A DNA stretch of 64,000 nt from Aureimonas sp. Leaf427 (GTDB lineage: Bacteria; Pseudomonadota; Alphaproteobacteria; Rhizobiales; Rhizobiaceae). Each line of letters begins with the position of its first letter. Position 1 is the stretch's first letter. The notes under the pieces were generated by a model. The model was not told where the DNA came from and ran no database searches. It saw only the letters and a program-made list of their open reading frames with translations. The position numbers and the translations under genes are program-made. Positions 8,997-19,660 of the stretch are shown here, piece by piece. The DNA is taken from positions 186,457 to 250,456 of the forward strand of contig NZ_LMQW01000023.1 in assembly GCF_001425485.1 (NCBI RefSeq), in the 5' to 3' direction.

Positions 8997-10517
8997 CTAC
9001 CGCGCTCCGCTCAGCGGGCGCAGCAGCTCGGCAAGGACTGCCGGGACGAGACCGGGCAGGTCTTCCGCGATGAGGCCTGGACCGAAATGCTCGGCTGCCC
9101 GGCCGTGCATCCAGACGCCGGCGCAGGCGGCCTCGAAGGAGGGCATCGCCTGGGACCGCAGGCCTGCGATCAGGCCGGAGAGCACGTCGCCGCTGCCGGC
9201 GGTCGCCAGATAGGGCGTGCCGGTCGCGTTGATGGCGGCTCGGCCGTCCGGGGACGCGATCACCGTATCCGATCCCTTGAGCACCACGACCGCCCCGGAC
9301 CGAAGCGCGGCATGGCGGGCGCGTTCGAGCTTGGAGAGGTCCCGATTTGCCGCGATATCGGGGAAGAGGCGGGAGAACTCGCCGGCATGGGGCGTCAGGA
9401 AAACGTCGCCCGCGTTGGCGGCGATCAGGTGGAAGAGCTGTTCGGGCTCGTCCGCGAAGGAGGTGATGCCGTCCGCGTCGAGCACCAGCGCGCGATGCGC
9501 CTCGACGATGGCGGCAGCGACGGTTCTTGCCGGCTCGCCGATGCCGAAGCCGGGTCCGAGCACGAACGTGCCGAGACGCGGGTCGGCAAGGAGGTCGCCG
9601 AGATCGTCCGGAACGGAACAGCGCTTCAGCATGATCGCGGTCAGATGAGCGGCGTTGACCATGAGGGCGGACGGGGGCGAGGCGAGCGTCACGAGGCCGG
9701 CGCCAACCCGCAGAGCCGCCAGCGCCGAAAGGCGGGCGGCGCCGGTCTTCGTCGCCGAGCCCGAGAAGACGACGGCATGACCTCGATCGAACTTGTGGCC
9801 GATGTCGGCTGGACGCGGAAAACAGCCCTCCCAAAGCTTCGGCTCGTTCGCAAAGCTCTTGGGCGCGATGACGTCGAGGACACCCGGATCGATCCCGATA
9901 TCGACGACGGCGACGCGCCCGCAATGGGATCGCCCGGATTGGAGGAGATGGCCCGGCTTGCGGCGGAAGAAGGTGACGGTGAGAGCGGCCGAGATGGCGG
10001 GGCCGAGCGCGGCGCCGCTCGAACCCGATATGCCGCTCGGCAGATCGATCGCGACGATCGGAAGGCCGGAAGCGTTCGCCGCCTCGATCGCCCTTGCCTC
10101 CGGGCCTTCGACGGCTCGGGACAGACCGGCGCCGTAGAGACCGTCGAGCACGAGGTCGAAGCCCGCAGCATCGAAATCCTCGATCGGTCGGCGCGGGCCA
10201 CCGAAGCTGCGGGCCGCCAAGGCAGCATCGCCGGAGAGGTTTTCGACGGGAACGGCGGTGAAAATCTGCGTCTCGCGCCCGGCGGCTGCGAGGAGACCGG
10301 CCGCGACATAGGCGTCGCCGCCGTTGTTGCCGGGGCCGGCGAGGATCGCGATGCGCCGGGCGTCCGCGAAGGCGAGCTTCAGATGGTCGAAGATCCCCTG
10401 CCCCGCGCGCTGCATGAGCGTCCATCCGCTCGTTCGCGTTGCGATCGTTAGGCGGTCGGCTTCTGCCATCTCGCGGGGCGTCAGGAGGGCGGTCATGTTC
10501 GCATCCATTTTCATCAT
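8997..10517 (-). CDS. nnr: Bifunctional NAD(P)HX epimerase / ADP-dependent NAD(P)HX dehydratase
   Basis: Repairs hydrated NADH and NADPH. The 506-residue protein has an N-terminal YjeF_N epimerase domain (to about residue 215) with AGPGNNGGDAYVAA and a LDGLYGAGLSR segment. The C-terminal ribokinase-like dehydratase domain carries LGPGFGIGEP, LDADGIT, LTPHAGEFSRLF, VVLKGSDTVI and the catalytic AGSGDVLSG. Length and order match the fused bacterial enzyme. GGAG precedes the tandem ATGs at the start. The gene diverges from glnB. Confidence 0.95.
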   Translation of the reverse strand: MMKMDANMTALLTPREMAEADRLTIATRTSGWTLMQRAGQGIFDHLKLAFADARRIAILAGPGNNGGDAYVAAGLLAAAGRETQIFTAVPVENLSGDAALAARSFGGPRRPIEDFDAAGFDLVLDGLYGAGLSRAVEGPEARAIEAANASGLPIVAIDLPSGISGSSGAALGPAISAALTVTFFRRKPGHLLQSGRSHCGRVAVVDIGIDPGVLDVIAPKSFANEPKLWEGCFPRPADIGHKFDRGHAVVFSGSATKTGAARLSALAALRVGAGLVTLASPPSALMVNAAHLTAIMLKRCSVPDDLGDLLADPRLGTFVLGPGFGIGEPARTVAAAIVEAHRALVLDADGITSFADEPEQLFHLIAANAGDVFLTPHAGEFSRLFPDIAANRDLSKLERARHAALRSGAVVVLKGSDTVIASPDGRAAINATGTPYLATAGSGDVLSGLIAGLRSQAMPSFEAACAGVWMHGRAAEHFGPGLIAEDLPGLVPAVLAELLRPLSGAR

Positions 10518-11125
<608 letters not shown>

Positions 11126-11174
11126 CGGCGTCGGACCCAAAGACAACCATCAGCATCCCAACGAAAGGACCGTC

Positions 11175-12584
<1,410 letters not shown>

Positions 12585-12612
12585 GCCTTCCGCTCTCGAC
12601 CTGACATGGAGA

Positions 12613-12639
12613 CCCCCGCGCAAGCGGGGGTTTTCGTTT
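12613..12639 (+). terminator. Rho-independent terminator of glnBA
   Basis: A 7-base GC stem, CCCCCGC (12613-12619) with GCGGGGG (12624-12630), closes a GCAA loop. TTTTCGTTT follows at 12631-12639. It sits 29 bases after the glnA stop. Confidence 0.92.
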
Positions 12640-12768
12640 GTGGGCCCAACACATACGAGAGCGGCCCTTACCTTCGACGCATCGATGGTCAGAGCGTCAC
12701 CGCGGCATCAGCCGCCGCCGCGCCGGTTGCAGCGAGATACCATCGGGCCTTTGCCAGAACCGCTGGTA

Positions 12769-13647
12769 TCAGTGCGTCAGAAGCCAGTTCAGCTCCGTGC
12801 GCCAGTCGATCATCCGGATCGGCGTCCCGTGGTTTCCGTCGTTGAACGAGACGAAGCGGACGGGATAACCCGCCTCTTGCAGGCGCTCGTAAAGCGAGTG
12901 GGCCTGATCCCAGCCGAAGACCTTGTCGCGCGTACCATGACCGAGCAGGAGCGGAATGCGGCGCTCGCCGCCCGCTCGCCGCATCGCCTCCACCTTCGCG
13001 GCGGGACTGTTCGCCGAGAGCATGACCACGGCCCGCACGGCGTTTGCGACCTCCGGCTTTCCGAGGAGGCCCCAGCAAAACTCGCCGCCCATGGAGGCAC
13101 AGGCGAGGATGACGGACGGCCCCCGGCGATGGCGGCCGAGCGCTTCGACCAAGGCGGCGATTCGGGCCGCGTTCGCGTCTCCGAAGGCGCCGGCATCGGC
13201 GGTGACATAGAGACCGTCCGACAGCCGCATCAGGTTCTTCAGCCGATTGAAGTTTCCGCCGAAGCTCCGGTCGTTCATGCCGAGACGGCGGTCGCCGTTG
13301 CGTCCATGGATGAAGAGGACGATCGGACCGCCGCCAGTCGCCGCGCCGGTCGACATGATCTTCAACGGGCCCGCCGGCGTCTCCACCACCTGCTCGCCTT
13401 GGCTGCGCAAGGGTTTGAGATCGACATAGGTCGACTTCACCCGCCGCTCCGGCACCTCGTCGCGCTGGTCGATGTCGCGCGCTTCCGAATAGTCGACCTC
13501 GACGGACGTGCCGTCCGCGCTTTCGACGGACCGCCCTGGATAGGCGAAGAGATCGTCCTTGAAGGGCGGGATCGGCCCCTCGGCCCGGACGCCGGAGGAT
13601 GCCAGCAGCAGAATCAGAAGCGTCGCGAAAAAGGGGCGAAACGGCAT
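12769..13647 (-). CDS. Secreted alpha/beta hydrolase (lipase/esterase-like)
   Basis: A 292-residue protein whose ATG at 13647 begins a clear signal peptide (hydrophobic LLILLLA core, cleavage after about VRAEG), so it should be exported. The hydrolase core shows VLFIHGRNGDRR for the oxyanion region, a nucleophile elbow CASMGG (serine), an acid in GHGTRDKVFG and a histidine in NDGNHGTP, making a complete triad. The substrate is unknown. It diverges from parE. Large overlapping frames on the same strand running to 16473 are shadows of parE and its neighbour. Confidence 0.8.
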   Translation of the reverse strand: MPFRPFFATLLILLLASSGVRAEGPIPPFKDDLFAYPGRSVESADGTSVEVDYSEARDIDQRDEVPERRVKSTYVDLKPLRSQGEQVVETPAGPLKIMSTGAATGGGPIVLFIHGRNGDRRLGMNDRSFGGNFNRLKNLMRLSDGLYVTADAGAFGDANAARIAALVEALGRHRRGPSVILACASMGGEFCWGLLGKPEVANAVRAVVMLSANSPAAKVEAMRRAGGERRIPLLLGHGTRDKVFGWDQAHSLYERLQEAGYPVRFVSFNDGNHGTPIRMIDWRTELNWLLTH

Positions 13648-13763
13648 GGGCGCCGGTCTCCGATCGATCTCTTCGGCGCGGCGGCATCGTTGCCGGATCG
13701 CGTCAGCATGGGGAAAATGCGGCAGCCAGCCCGCTTTAGCCGGCGTTTCGCCGAACGGTCCGC

Positions 13764-13790
13764 TTGAAGAACATTTCGTGAAAGTATAGT
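13764..13790 (+). promoter_or_regulatory. Possible promoter for parE
   Basis: TTGAAG (13764-13769) and TATAGT (13785-13790) are separated by 15 bases, a little short. The predicted transcript would have a leader of about 75 bases before the parE ATG at 13873. Confidence 0.3.
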
Positions 13791-13872
13791 CCAGAGCCAT
13801 GGCGATATTCGGCTGGATGACAGGCACCACGACGGGCAAAACGCGGACGGGCGGCGGAGCGCCGCGCGCCCG

Positions 13873-15906
13873 ATGAGCGATTCCGACCTCTTCGCCCCCG
13901 CATCGCCGGCCCCTCGCCCGGCAGGCCGCGCGGCCAAGGCCACGGCGCGCGCAGCACCCGCTCCCTTCGTTCCGGCCTCCGACTATACGGCGGCCGACAT
14001 CGAGGTTCTGGAGGGTCTCGAACCCGTTCGCCGGCGCCCGGGCATGTATATCGGCGGCACGGACGAAAAGGCCATGCACCACCTCTTCGCCGAGGTGATC
14101 GACAATTCGATGGACGAGGCCGTCGCCGGACACGCCAATTTCATCGAGGTCTCGCTGGAGGCCGACGGATCGCTGTCCGTCACCGACAACGGACGCGGCA
14201 TCCCCGTCGATGCGCATCCGAAGTACCGGGACAAGTCGGCGCTCGAGGTCATCATGACCACGCTGCATGCGGGCGGCAAGTTCGACTCGAAGGTCTACGA
14301 GACCTCGGGCGGCCTGCACGGCGTCGGCGTCTCCGTGGTCAACGCCCTCTCCTCGCGGCTGGAGGTCGAGGTCGCCCGCAATCGTCGCCTCTATCGCCAG
14401 GTCTACGAGCGCGGTCATGCCCAGGGCCCGATCCAGGAGGTCGGCGAGGTGCAGAACCGGCGGGGCACGAAGGTGCGCTTCTGGCCGGACACGCAGATCT
14501 TCGGCGAGACGGCCCGCTTCGAGCCGGCCCGCCTTCTCTCCATGGCGCGGTCGAAGGCCTATCTCTTCGGCGGCGTCGAAATCCGCTGGATGTGCGATCC
14601 CTCGCTGATCGAGGCGGATGGACCGGTGCCCGCGCGCGCCACCTTCCACTTTCCCGGTGGGCTGAAGGACTATCTGGAAGGCTCCCTCGGCTCCGAACAG
14701 CGCGTGACTTCGCAAACCTTCGCCGGGCGCACGGAGAAGGTCTCGGGCCACGGCGCCGTGGAGTGGGCCGTGAGCTGGACCGGCGGCGACGGGTTCGTGC
14801 GGTCCTACTGCAACACGATCCCGACGCCTGAGGGCGGCACACACGAAGCGGGCCTGCGCAACGTTCTTCTGCGCGGCTTGAAAGCCTTCGCCGAGGTCTC
14901 GGGCAACAAGAAGGCGAGTGTCGTCACCGCCGAAGACATCATGATCACGGCCTCCGCCATGCTCTCGGTCTTCATTCGCGAGCCGGAATTCGTGGGGCAG
15001 ACCAAGGATCGGCTGGCGACGGCGGAGGCGCAGCGGATCGTCGAGACCTCGATCCGCGACAGTTTCGACATCTGGCTCGCCTCCTCGCCGCAGGATGCCG
15101 CGCGCCTGATCGACTGGGTGGTGGACCGCGCCGACGAGCGGCTCCGTCGCCGTCAGGAGAAAGAGGTCAACCGCAAGAGCGCGACGCGCAAGCTGCGGCT
15201 GCCGGGCAAGCTGGCGGACTGTTCGCAGACGGGCGCTGCGGGCGCCGAACTCTTCATCGTAGAGGGCGACTCCGCCGGCGGCTCGGCCAAGCAGGCGCGC
15301 GATCGCGCCCGGCAGGCCATTCTCCCGCTGCGCGGCAAGATCCTCAACGTCGCCTCGGCGGGCCGCGAGAAGCTCGGCGCCAACCAGCAAATTTCCGACC
15401 TTATCCAGGCGCTCGGATGCGGCACACGGAACCGATACCGGGAGGAGGATCTGCGCTACGAGCGCGTGATCATCATGACCGACGCCGATGTCGACGGTGC
15501 CCACATCGCCTCGCTGCTCATCACCTTCTTCTTCCAGGAGATGCCCGACCTCATCCGCCAAGGCCATCTCCACCTCGCCGTGCCGCCGCTCTACCGGCTG
15601 AGCCAGGGCGGCAAGGTGGCCTATGCGCGCGACGACAAGGATCGCGAACGCCTGATGGCGCGAGACTTCAAGGGCAAGGGGAAGGTCGAGGTCAGCCGCT
15701 TCAAGGGCCTCGGCGAGATGCTGCCCTCGCAGCTCAAGGAAACGACCATGGACCCGAAGAAGCGGACGCTTCTGAAGGTCGCCATCGACGATGCCGCCGA
15801 TGCGGGAACCGCCGGCGCGGTGGACGCGCTGATGGGCAACAGGCCGGAACTGCGCTTCCGCTTCATCCAGGAACGCGCGGCCTTCGCCGACAATCTCGAC
15901 GTCTGA
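13873..15906 (+). CDS. parE: DNA topoisomerase IV subunit B
   Basis: ATPase subunit of topoisomerase IV, which separates daughter chromosomes. The 677 residues show a poorly conserved Ala/Pro-rich N-terminus, then the GHKL ATPase: EVIDNSMDEA, TDNGRGIPVD, GGLHGVGVSVVNALS. The TOPRIM part has FIVEGDSAGGSAKQARDR and MTDADVDGAHI. The end, RFIQERAAFADNLDV, resembles ParE rather than GyrB. Length and the short spacing between TOPRIM and C-terminus also favour ParE. The ribosome site before the ATG is distant (GGAG 15 bases upstream), so the exact start is less certain than the identity. Confidence 0.95.
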   Translation: MSDSDLFAPASPAPRPAGRAAKATARAAPAPFVPASDYTAADIEVLEGLEPVRRRPGMYIGGTDEKAMHHLFAEVIDNSMDEAVAGHANFIEVSLEADGSLSVTDNGRGIPVDAHPKYRDKSALEVIMTTLHAGGKFDSKVYETSGGLHGVGVSVVNALSSRLEVEVARNRRLYRQVYERGHAQGPIQEVGEVQNRRGTKVRFWPDTQIFGETARFEPARLLSMARSKAYLFGGVEIRWMCDPSLIEADGPVPARATFHFPGGLKDYLEGSLGSEQRVTSQTFAGRTEKVSGHGAVEWAVSWTGGDGFVRSYCNTIPTPEGGTHEAGLRNVLLRGLKAFAEVSGNKKASVVTAEDIMITASAMLSVFIREPEFVGQTKDRLATAEAQRIVETSIRDSFDIWLASSPQDAARLIDWVVDRADERLRRRQEKEVNRKSATRKLRLPGKLADCSQTGAAGAELFIVEGDSAGGSAKQARDRARQAILPLRGKILNVASAGREKLGANQQISDLIQALGCGTRNRYREEDLRYERVIIMTDADVDGAHIASLLITFFFQEMPDLIRQGHLHLAVPPLYRLSQGGKVAYARDDKDRERLMARDFKGKGKVEVSRFKGLGEMLPSQLKETTMDPKKRTLLKVAIDDAADAGTAGAVDALMGNRPELRFRFIQERAAFADNLDV

Positions 15907-15951
15907 CCCTTCGCCGAAGCGCCAAGGGCGGTCCAGACAGGAGTTGAACTG

Positions 15952-16518
15952 ATGATCCGATCGACCGTGCTCAGCCTCGCCTTGGCGACGGCGGCTCTGC
16001 AGGCCAGCGTCGCCTTCGCGCAGACGCCAGCCCCGCCCGCACCCTACACGCCGCCGGCGGCCGCAGCGCCCGAGGCGCCCGCCGCCAGCCCCGCCCCCGC
16101 GGCGCCTGCGGACGCTCCGGCTGCCGGTCCCGACGAGGCCGCGAAGTCGCTGGAGACTCTCGCCGTCGAAATCGAGGACGTGCAGGTCGTGGCGCCCTGG
16201 ACGGAAGGCCAGCGCAGCGGCGTCTGGCGCACCGTGATGATGCAGGTGAAGGGCAAGGACGAGGTCTACCGCTTCTTCATCCAGCAGCTCGAGCGCACCG
16301 GCGCCGGGCAGACGATTCTCGGGACGACCGAGATCAAGGAGATCCAGACGATCAACGGTGCGGTCGTCGGCTATCGCGCGGACGAGCCGACCGAGGGCGA
16401 GACGAACGGGCTCACGCTGTTCTTCGACATCGTCCCGCGCGACGGCGAGATCGCCGAGACCTACGAGCTGCATTTTACGAAAGATGCGCCTTACGTCTTC
16501 GGTCCCGCGACGAATTGA
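15952..16518 (+). CDS. Exported Ala/Pro-rich protein of unknown function
   Basis: 188 residues. A signal peptide (cleavage near AFAQT) is followed by about 45 residues of Ala/Pro-rich, probably unstructured sequence. A compact C-terminal domain then shows EIEDVQVVAPWTEGQRSGVW, VYRFFIQQLER and a repeated pattern of short strands. I do not recognise the domain. CAGGAG lies upstream of the ATG, and the gene follows parE by 45 bases on the same strand, so co-transcription is possible. It is probably periplasmic. Confidence 0.75.
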   Translation: MIRSTVLSLALATAALQASVAFAQTPAPPAPYTPPAAAAPEAPAASPAPAAPADAPAAGPDEAAKSLETLAVEIEDVQVVAPWTEGQRSGVWRTVMMQVKGKDEVYRFFIQQLERTGAGQTILGTTEIKEIQTINGAVVGYRADEPTEGETNGLTLFFDIVPRDGEIAETYELHFTKDAPYVFGPATN

Positions 16519-16627
16519 GAGAACGATCCGAGGGTTTTCTTCGGCATGATCTTGAGGAGGCCGGCGCAGATCGGCCCCTCGACCCTGGGAATCGAAAGTA
16601 TCCGGACCATATTAGCTTGCGTGAAGG

Positions 16628-16655
16628 TTGACTCGAAAAAGTCTAGCCCTTATCG
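16628..16655 (+). promoter_or_regulatory. Possible sigma-70-like promoter for the DEAD-box helicase
   Basis: TTGACT (16628-16633) and TTATCG (16650-16655) are 16 bases apart, 71 bases before the helicase ATG. The -35 is good, the -10 is poor. The rest of the 16519-16725 gap shows nothing else. Confidence 0.35.
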
Positions 16656-16725
16656 CCCATGGCAGGACTTGGGCTGACAACGGTCGTAGCCTCACTTTCC
16701 GTCATCCACGAGATAATCGAGCTCT

Positions 16726-18276
16726 ATGCTTTTTTCCGAACTCGGCCTCAGCGCTAAAGTTCTCGCGGCTGTCGAAGCCGCCGGCTATTCCGAGCCGACT
16801 CCGATCCAGGAAGAGGCGATCCCGCACGCGCTGCAGCGCCGGGACGTGCTCGGCATCGCGCAGACCGGGACCGGCAAGACCGCCTCCTTCGTCCTGCCCA
16901 TGCTGACGCTTCTCGAGAAGGGCCGAGCAAGGGCTCGCATGCCCCGCACCCTGATCGTCGAGCCGACCCGCGAGCTCGCCGCGCAGGTGGCCGAGAACTT
17001 CGTGAAATACGGCAAGGACCAGCGCATCAACGTCGCGCTCCTGATCGGCGGCATGTCCTTCGACGAGCAGGACAAGAAGATCGACCGCGGCGTCGACGTC
17101 CTGATCGCGACGCCGGGGCGGCTCCTCGATCATTTCGAGCGCGGCAAGCTCCTGATGACCGGCGTCGAGATCCTCGTGATCGACGAAGCCGACCGGATGC
17201 TCGACATGGGGTTCATCCCCGACATCGAACGCATCTGCAAGCTCCTTCCCTTCACCCGCCAGACGCTGTTCTTCTCCGCCACCATGCCGCCGGAGATCAC
17301 CCGCCTCACCGAACAGTTCCTGCAGAATCCCGTCCGCGTCGAGGTCGCCAAGGCCTCGTCCACCGCGCTGACGATCGAGCAGAAGCTCGTCGCGACGCAG
17401 AAGGAGGACTACGCCAAGCGCGAGGTCCTTCGCGGCCTCATCCGCTCGCAGGACGATCTCACCAATGCGATCATCTTCTGCAATCGCAAGATCGACGTCG
17501 CGTCGCTCTTCCGTTCGCTGGAAAAGCATGGCTTCTCCGCCGGCGCGCTCCATGGCGACATGGACCAGCGGGCGCGCATGACGATGCTTCACAATTTCCG
17601 CGAGAACAAGCTGACGCTGCTCGTCGCCTCCGACGTGGCGGCGCGCGGTCTCGACATTCCGGCGGTCAGCCACGTCTTCAACTTCGACGTCCCGATCCAT
17701 GCCGAGGACTACGTCCACCGCATCGGCCGCACGGGCCGCGCCGGACGGTCCGGCAAGGCCTTCACGCTCGTCTCGCGGAACGACAAGAAGTATCTCGACG
17801 CGATCGAGAAAATGCTCGGCAAGCAGCTCGACTGGCTCGCGGGAACTCCCGAGGATCTGCCGGCGCCCGAGCCGAGCGCCGAACCCCGCGACGAGAAGCG
17901 CGGCGGCCGCAAGACGGCCAGCGGCGGGTCGCGACGGGGCTCCTCGCGTACGAGCACGCGACGCGACGGCGAGACGCGCGAGCCGCGCAGCGTCGAGGCC
18001 GAGATCGCCGCGCTGTCCGACGAGCAGCCGGACGTGCCGGAGCCGGTCTTCGTTCAGAAGCTCGACGAGGCGCCTGCGGCACCCGAGCCGGTCGCGGCTG
18101 CCGTGGCGGCGGAGCCGGACGCGGCATCGAGCCGTCGTCCTGCGCCCTCTCGCAACCGTGGCTTCGAAGGCAATGGCCGCGGCGGACGCGGCTCGTCGTC
18201 GGGCGGAGACGACCGCTCGCCCGTCGGGTTCGGCGAGGAAATTCCGGCTTTCATGCTGATCGGCACCGGTTTCTGA
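16726..18276 (+). CDS. DEAD-box ATP-dependent RNA helicase (RhlE-like)
   Basis: RNA-unwinding enzyme likely acting in ribosome assembly or mRNA turnover. The 516-residue protein has the full motif series: PTPIQEEAIP (Q motif), AQTGTGKT (Walker A), PTRELAAQ, TPGRL, VIDEADRMLDMGF, FSATMP, then the second RecA domain with RGLDIPAVSHV and HRIGRTGRAG. The last 140 or so residues are Arg/Ser/Gly/Ala-rich with stretches such as RRGSSRTSTRR and GRGGRGSS, typical of RNA-contacting tails. It resembles RhlE but I cannot separate RhlE from RhlB-type paralogues by eye. Confidence 0.93.
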   Translation: MLFSELGLSAKVLAAVEAAGYSEPTPIQEEAIPHALQRRDVLGIAQTGTGKTASFVLPMLTLLEKGRARARMPRTLIVEPTRELAAQVAENFVKYGKDQRINVALLIGGMSFDEQDKKIDRGVDVLIATPGRLLDHFERGKLLMTGVEILVIDEADRMLDMGFIPDIERICKLLPFTRQTLFFSATMPPEITRLTEQFLQNPVRVEVAKASSTALTIEQKLVATQKEDYAKREVLRGLIRSQDDLTNAIIFCNRKIDVASLFRSLEKHGFSAGALHGDMDQRARMTMLHNFRENKLTLLVASDVAARGLDIPAVSHVFNFDVPIHAEDYVHRIGRTGRAGRSGKAFTLVSRNDKKYLDAIEKMLGKQLDWLAGTPEDLPAPEPSAEPRDEKRGGRKTASGGSRRGSSRTSTRRDGETREPRSVEAEIAALSDEQPDVPEPVFVQKLDEAPAAPEPVAAAVAAEPDAASSRRPAPSRNRGFEGNGRGGRGSSSGGDDRSPVGFGEEIPAFMLIGTGF

Positions 18277-18281
18277 AACGT

Positions 18282-18299
18282 CGCGGGCTTCGGCCCGCG
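18282..18299 (+). terminator. Hairpin after the helicase gene
   Basis: CGCGGGC (18282-18288) pairs perfectly with GCCCGCG (18293-18299) around a TTCG tetraloop, just after the stop at 18276. No T-tract follows, so it may be a weak terminator or a 3'-end stabiliser. Confidence 0.45.
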
Positions 18300-18361
18300 T
18301 CCGTTCGGCCGGGCGATGTCCGACCGCCGGTATCGAGCCTCGGCTCCCACGCTGTCGCAGC

Positions 18362-18718
18362 TCAGTCCGAAACGATGCGCTTGCGGTTCGGCGTTTTCGG
18401 CGCCGCTGTGCGATGGCCCGCCGCGCGGGCAAGTCGGGCCCAGTCGGCCATCAGATCGGGATCGTCGAGCGCTTCGTCCGGCACCGTGAAATAGGGCATC
18501 GCGACTGGTGCCTTTCCGGTTCGCGCATAGGACCAGCGCCTGGCGCCGGCGGCATCGAAGACCGGCGCCGTTTCCTCGTCCACCTTCAGAAGCAGTTCGC
18601 CGCGCACGACGAGGGCGACGATGCAGCCCTCGCTGTATATACCCTTGCCGCCGAACATGCGCCGTATCGTGACGCGGCCGATGGCCTGAAGCCGCTCCTC
18701 GATCTCGTCGTCGTCCAT
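18362..18718 (-). CDS. TfoX N-terminal domain protein
   Basis: 118 residues carrying only the TfoX_N domain: VTIRRMFGGKGIYSEGCIVALV followed by GELLLKVDEET and YFTVPDEALDDPDLMADWARLARAA. Proteins with this domain alone are common in alphaproteobacteria and their role is not established; full-length TfoX/Sxy regulators of competence also have a second domain that is missing here. It begins 14 bases after the A-type carrier stop and is probably the last gene of the suf transcript. Confidence 0.85.
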   Translation of the reverse strand: MDDDEIEERLQAIGRVTIRRMFGGKGIYSEGCIVALVVRGELLLKVDEETAPVFDAAGARRWSYARTGKAPVAMPYFTVPDEALDDPDLMADWARLARAAGHRTAAPKTPNRKRIVSD

Positions 18719-18732
18719 CGCGCCGCGAGGCC

Positions 18733-19113
18733 TCAGGCGCTCTGCGCGTCCGCCATGGCCTTGAGGTCTGCCGCCTTCAGCTCGACGGACTCGCCGCAGC
18801 CGCAGGCGGACGTCTGGTTCGGATTGCGAAAGGTGAAGCCGGACCGGAGCTTGGTCTCCTCGTAGTCCATCTCCGTGCCGAGCAGGAAGAGAACCGCTTC
18901 CGGGGCGACGAAGACGCGGGCGCCGTCGCGTTCGACCTGGTCCTCACGGGGCTGGGCATCCTTCGCCAGCTCGACCGTGTACTCCATGCCCGCGCAGCCG
19001 CCCTTCTTGATGCCGACGCGAAGGCCGAGAGCGTCGCCGCCCTTGGAGGCCACGATGTCACGCACGCGGGAAGCCGCCGCGTCGGTCATGGTCATGACGG
19101 TAAAGCGGCCCAT
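18733..19113 (-). CDS. sufA: A-type iron-sulfur cluster carrier (SufA/IscA family)
   Basis: Accepts newly made Fe-S clusters from the SufBCD scaffold and passes them to target enzymes. It has 126 residues with the three invariant cysteines: one in GGCAGMEY (about residue 40) and two in SACGCGES near the end. AAGGAG precedes the ATG at 19113. Its place downstream of sufB-C-D-S and sufT supports the Suf assignment; whether to name it sufA or erpA cannot be settled by sequence reading. Confidence 0.92.
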   Translation of the reverse strand: MGRFTVMTMTDAAASRVRDIVASKGGDALGLRVGIKKGGCAGMEYTVELAKDAQPREDQVERDGARVFVAPEAVLFLLGTEMDYEETKLRSGFTFRNPNQTSACGCGESVELKAADLKAMADAQSA

Positions 19114-19158
19114 CAGGCGCTCCTTTCGAAATCGACAGCCCGAAAATGGACCTTCGTT

Positions 19159-19220
19159 GGCACCCGCGCAAGTCGGGCACCGTCACAGCTCCCGCCCGGC
19201 GCAAGCCGGAGGCGGGTGCC
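19159..19220 (-). repeat. Nested inverted repeats between sufT and the A-type carrier gene
   Basis: A 9-base inverted repeat, GGCACCCGC (19159-19167) and GCGGGTGCC (19212-19220), encloses smaller hairpins such as CCGGC-GCAA-GCCGG (19196-19209). It begins two bases after the sufT stop on the transcribed strand. No T-run follows, so it may be an mRNA stabiliser or a partial attenuator rather than a terminator. Confidence 0.5.
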
Positions 19221-19222
19221 GG

Positions 19223-19657
19223 TCAGAACCAGCCGACGGCGACCTGAGCTTCCTCGCTCATGCGGTCGGGCGTCCAGGGCGGGTCGAAGACGAGGTTGAC
19301 GTTCGTATGCGACACGCCCTCGACCGACGACACGGCGTTCTCGACCCAGATCGGCATCTCGCCAGCGACGGGACAGCCCGGCGCCGTCAGCGTCATCTCG
19401 ATCGCGACGCTGCGGTCGTCCTCGATATCGATCTTGTAGATGAGGCCGAGTTCGTAGATGTCGGCCGGGATTTCCGGGTCGTAGACGGTCTTCAGCGCCG
19501 AGACGATGTCGTCGGTCAGCCGCGTCAATTCCTCGGCGGGAATGGTGGAGGCCGGTTTGTCGGCGCTCGCCAGGGCGATGTTGGCCGCAGCCGTCTCGTC
19601 CTGAACCGGCGCCTCGGCCTCAAGTTTTACGTCCGCTTGATCCATCATCGTCTTCAT
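19223..19657 (-). CDS. sufT: SUF-associated MIP18/DUF59 protein
   Basis: 144-residue protein of the MIP18 (DUF59) family, which helps Fe-S cluster maturation or transfer. The first 40 residues are variable and acidic. The conserved domain follows: VYDPEIPADIYELGLIYKI, then the cysteine motif TLTAPGCPVAGEM and a VFDPPWTPDRMSEEA end. Its start lies three bases after the sufS stop, so translation is probably coupled. Confidence 0.92.
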   Translation of the reverse strand: MKTMMDQADVKLEAEAPVQDETAAANIALASADKPASTIPAEELTRLTDDIVSALKTVYDPEIPADIYELGLIYKIDIEDDRSVAIEMTLTAPGCPVAGEMPIWVENAVSSVEGVSHTNVNLVFDPPWTPDRMSEEAQVAVGWF

Positions 19658-19660
19658 CTT

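Noticed and set aside
7918-10425. An 835-codon minus-strand frame overlapping nnr, DUF72 and uvrA.
   Set aside because: Arg/Ser-rich shadow in another frame; the three true genes account for the region.
9087-10451. A 454-codon plus-strand frame opposite nnr.
   Set aside because: Compositional shadow without motifs; nnr has a complete domain set.
12769-16473. A 1,234-codon minus-strand frame.
   Set aside because: Only its last 292 codons (from 13647) encode a real protein with a signal peptide. The rest is antisense to parE and the secreted protein gene.
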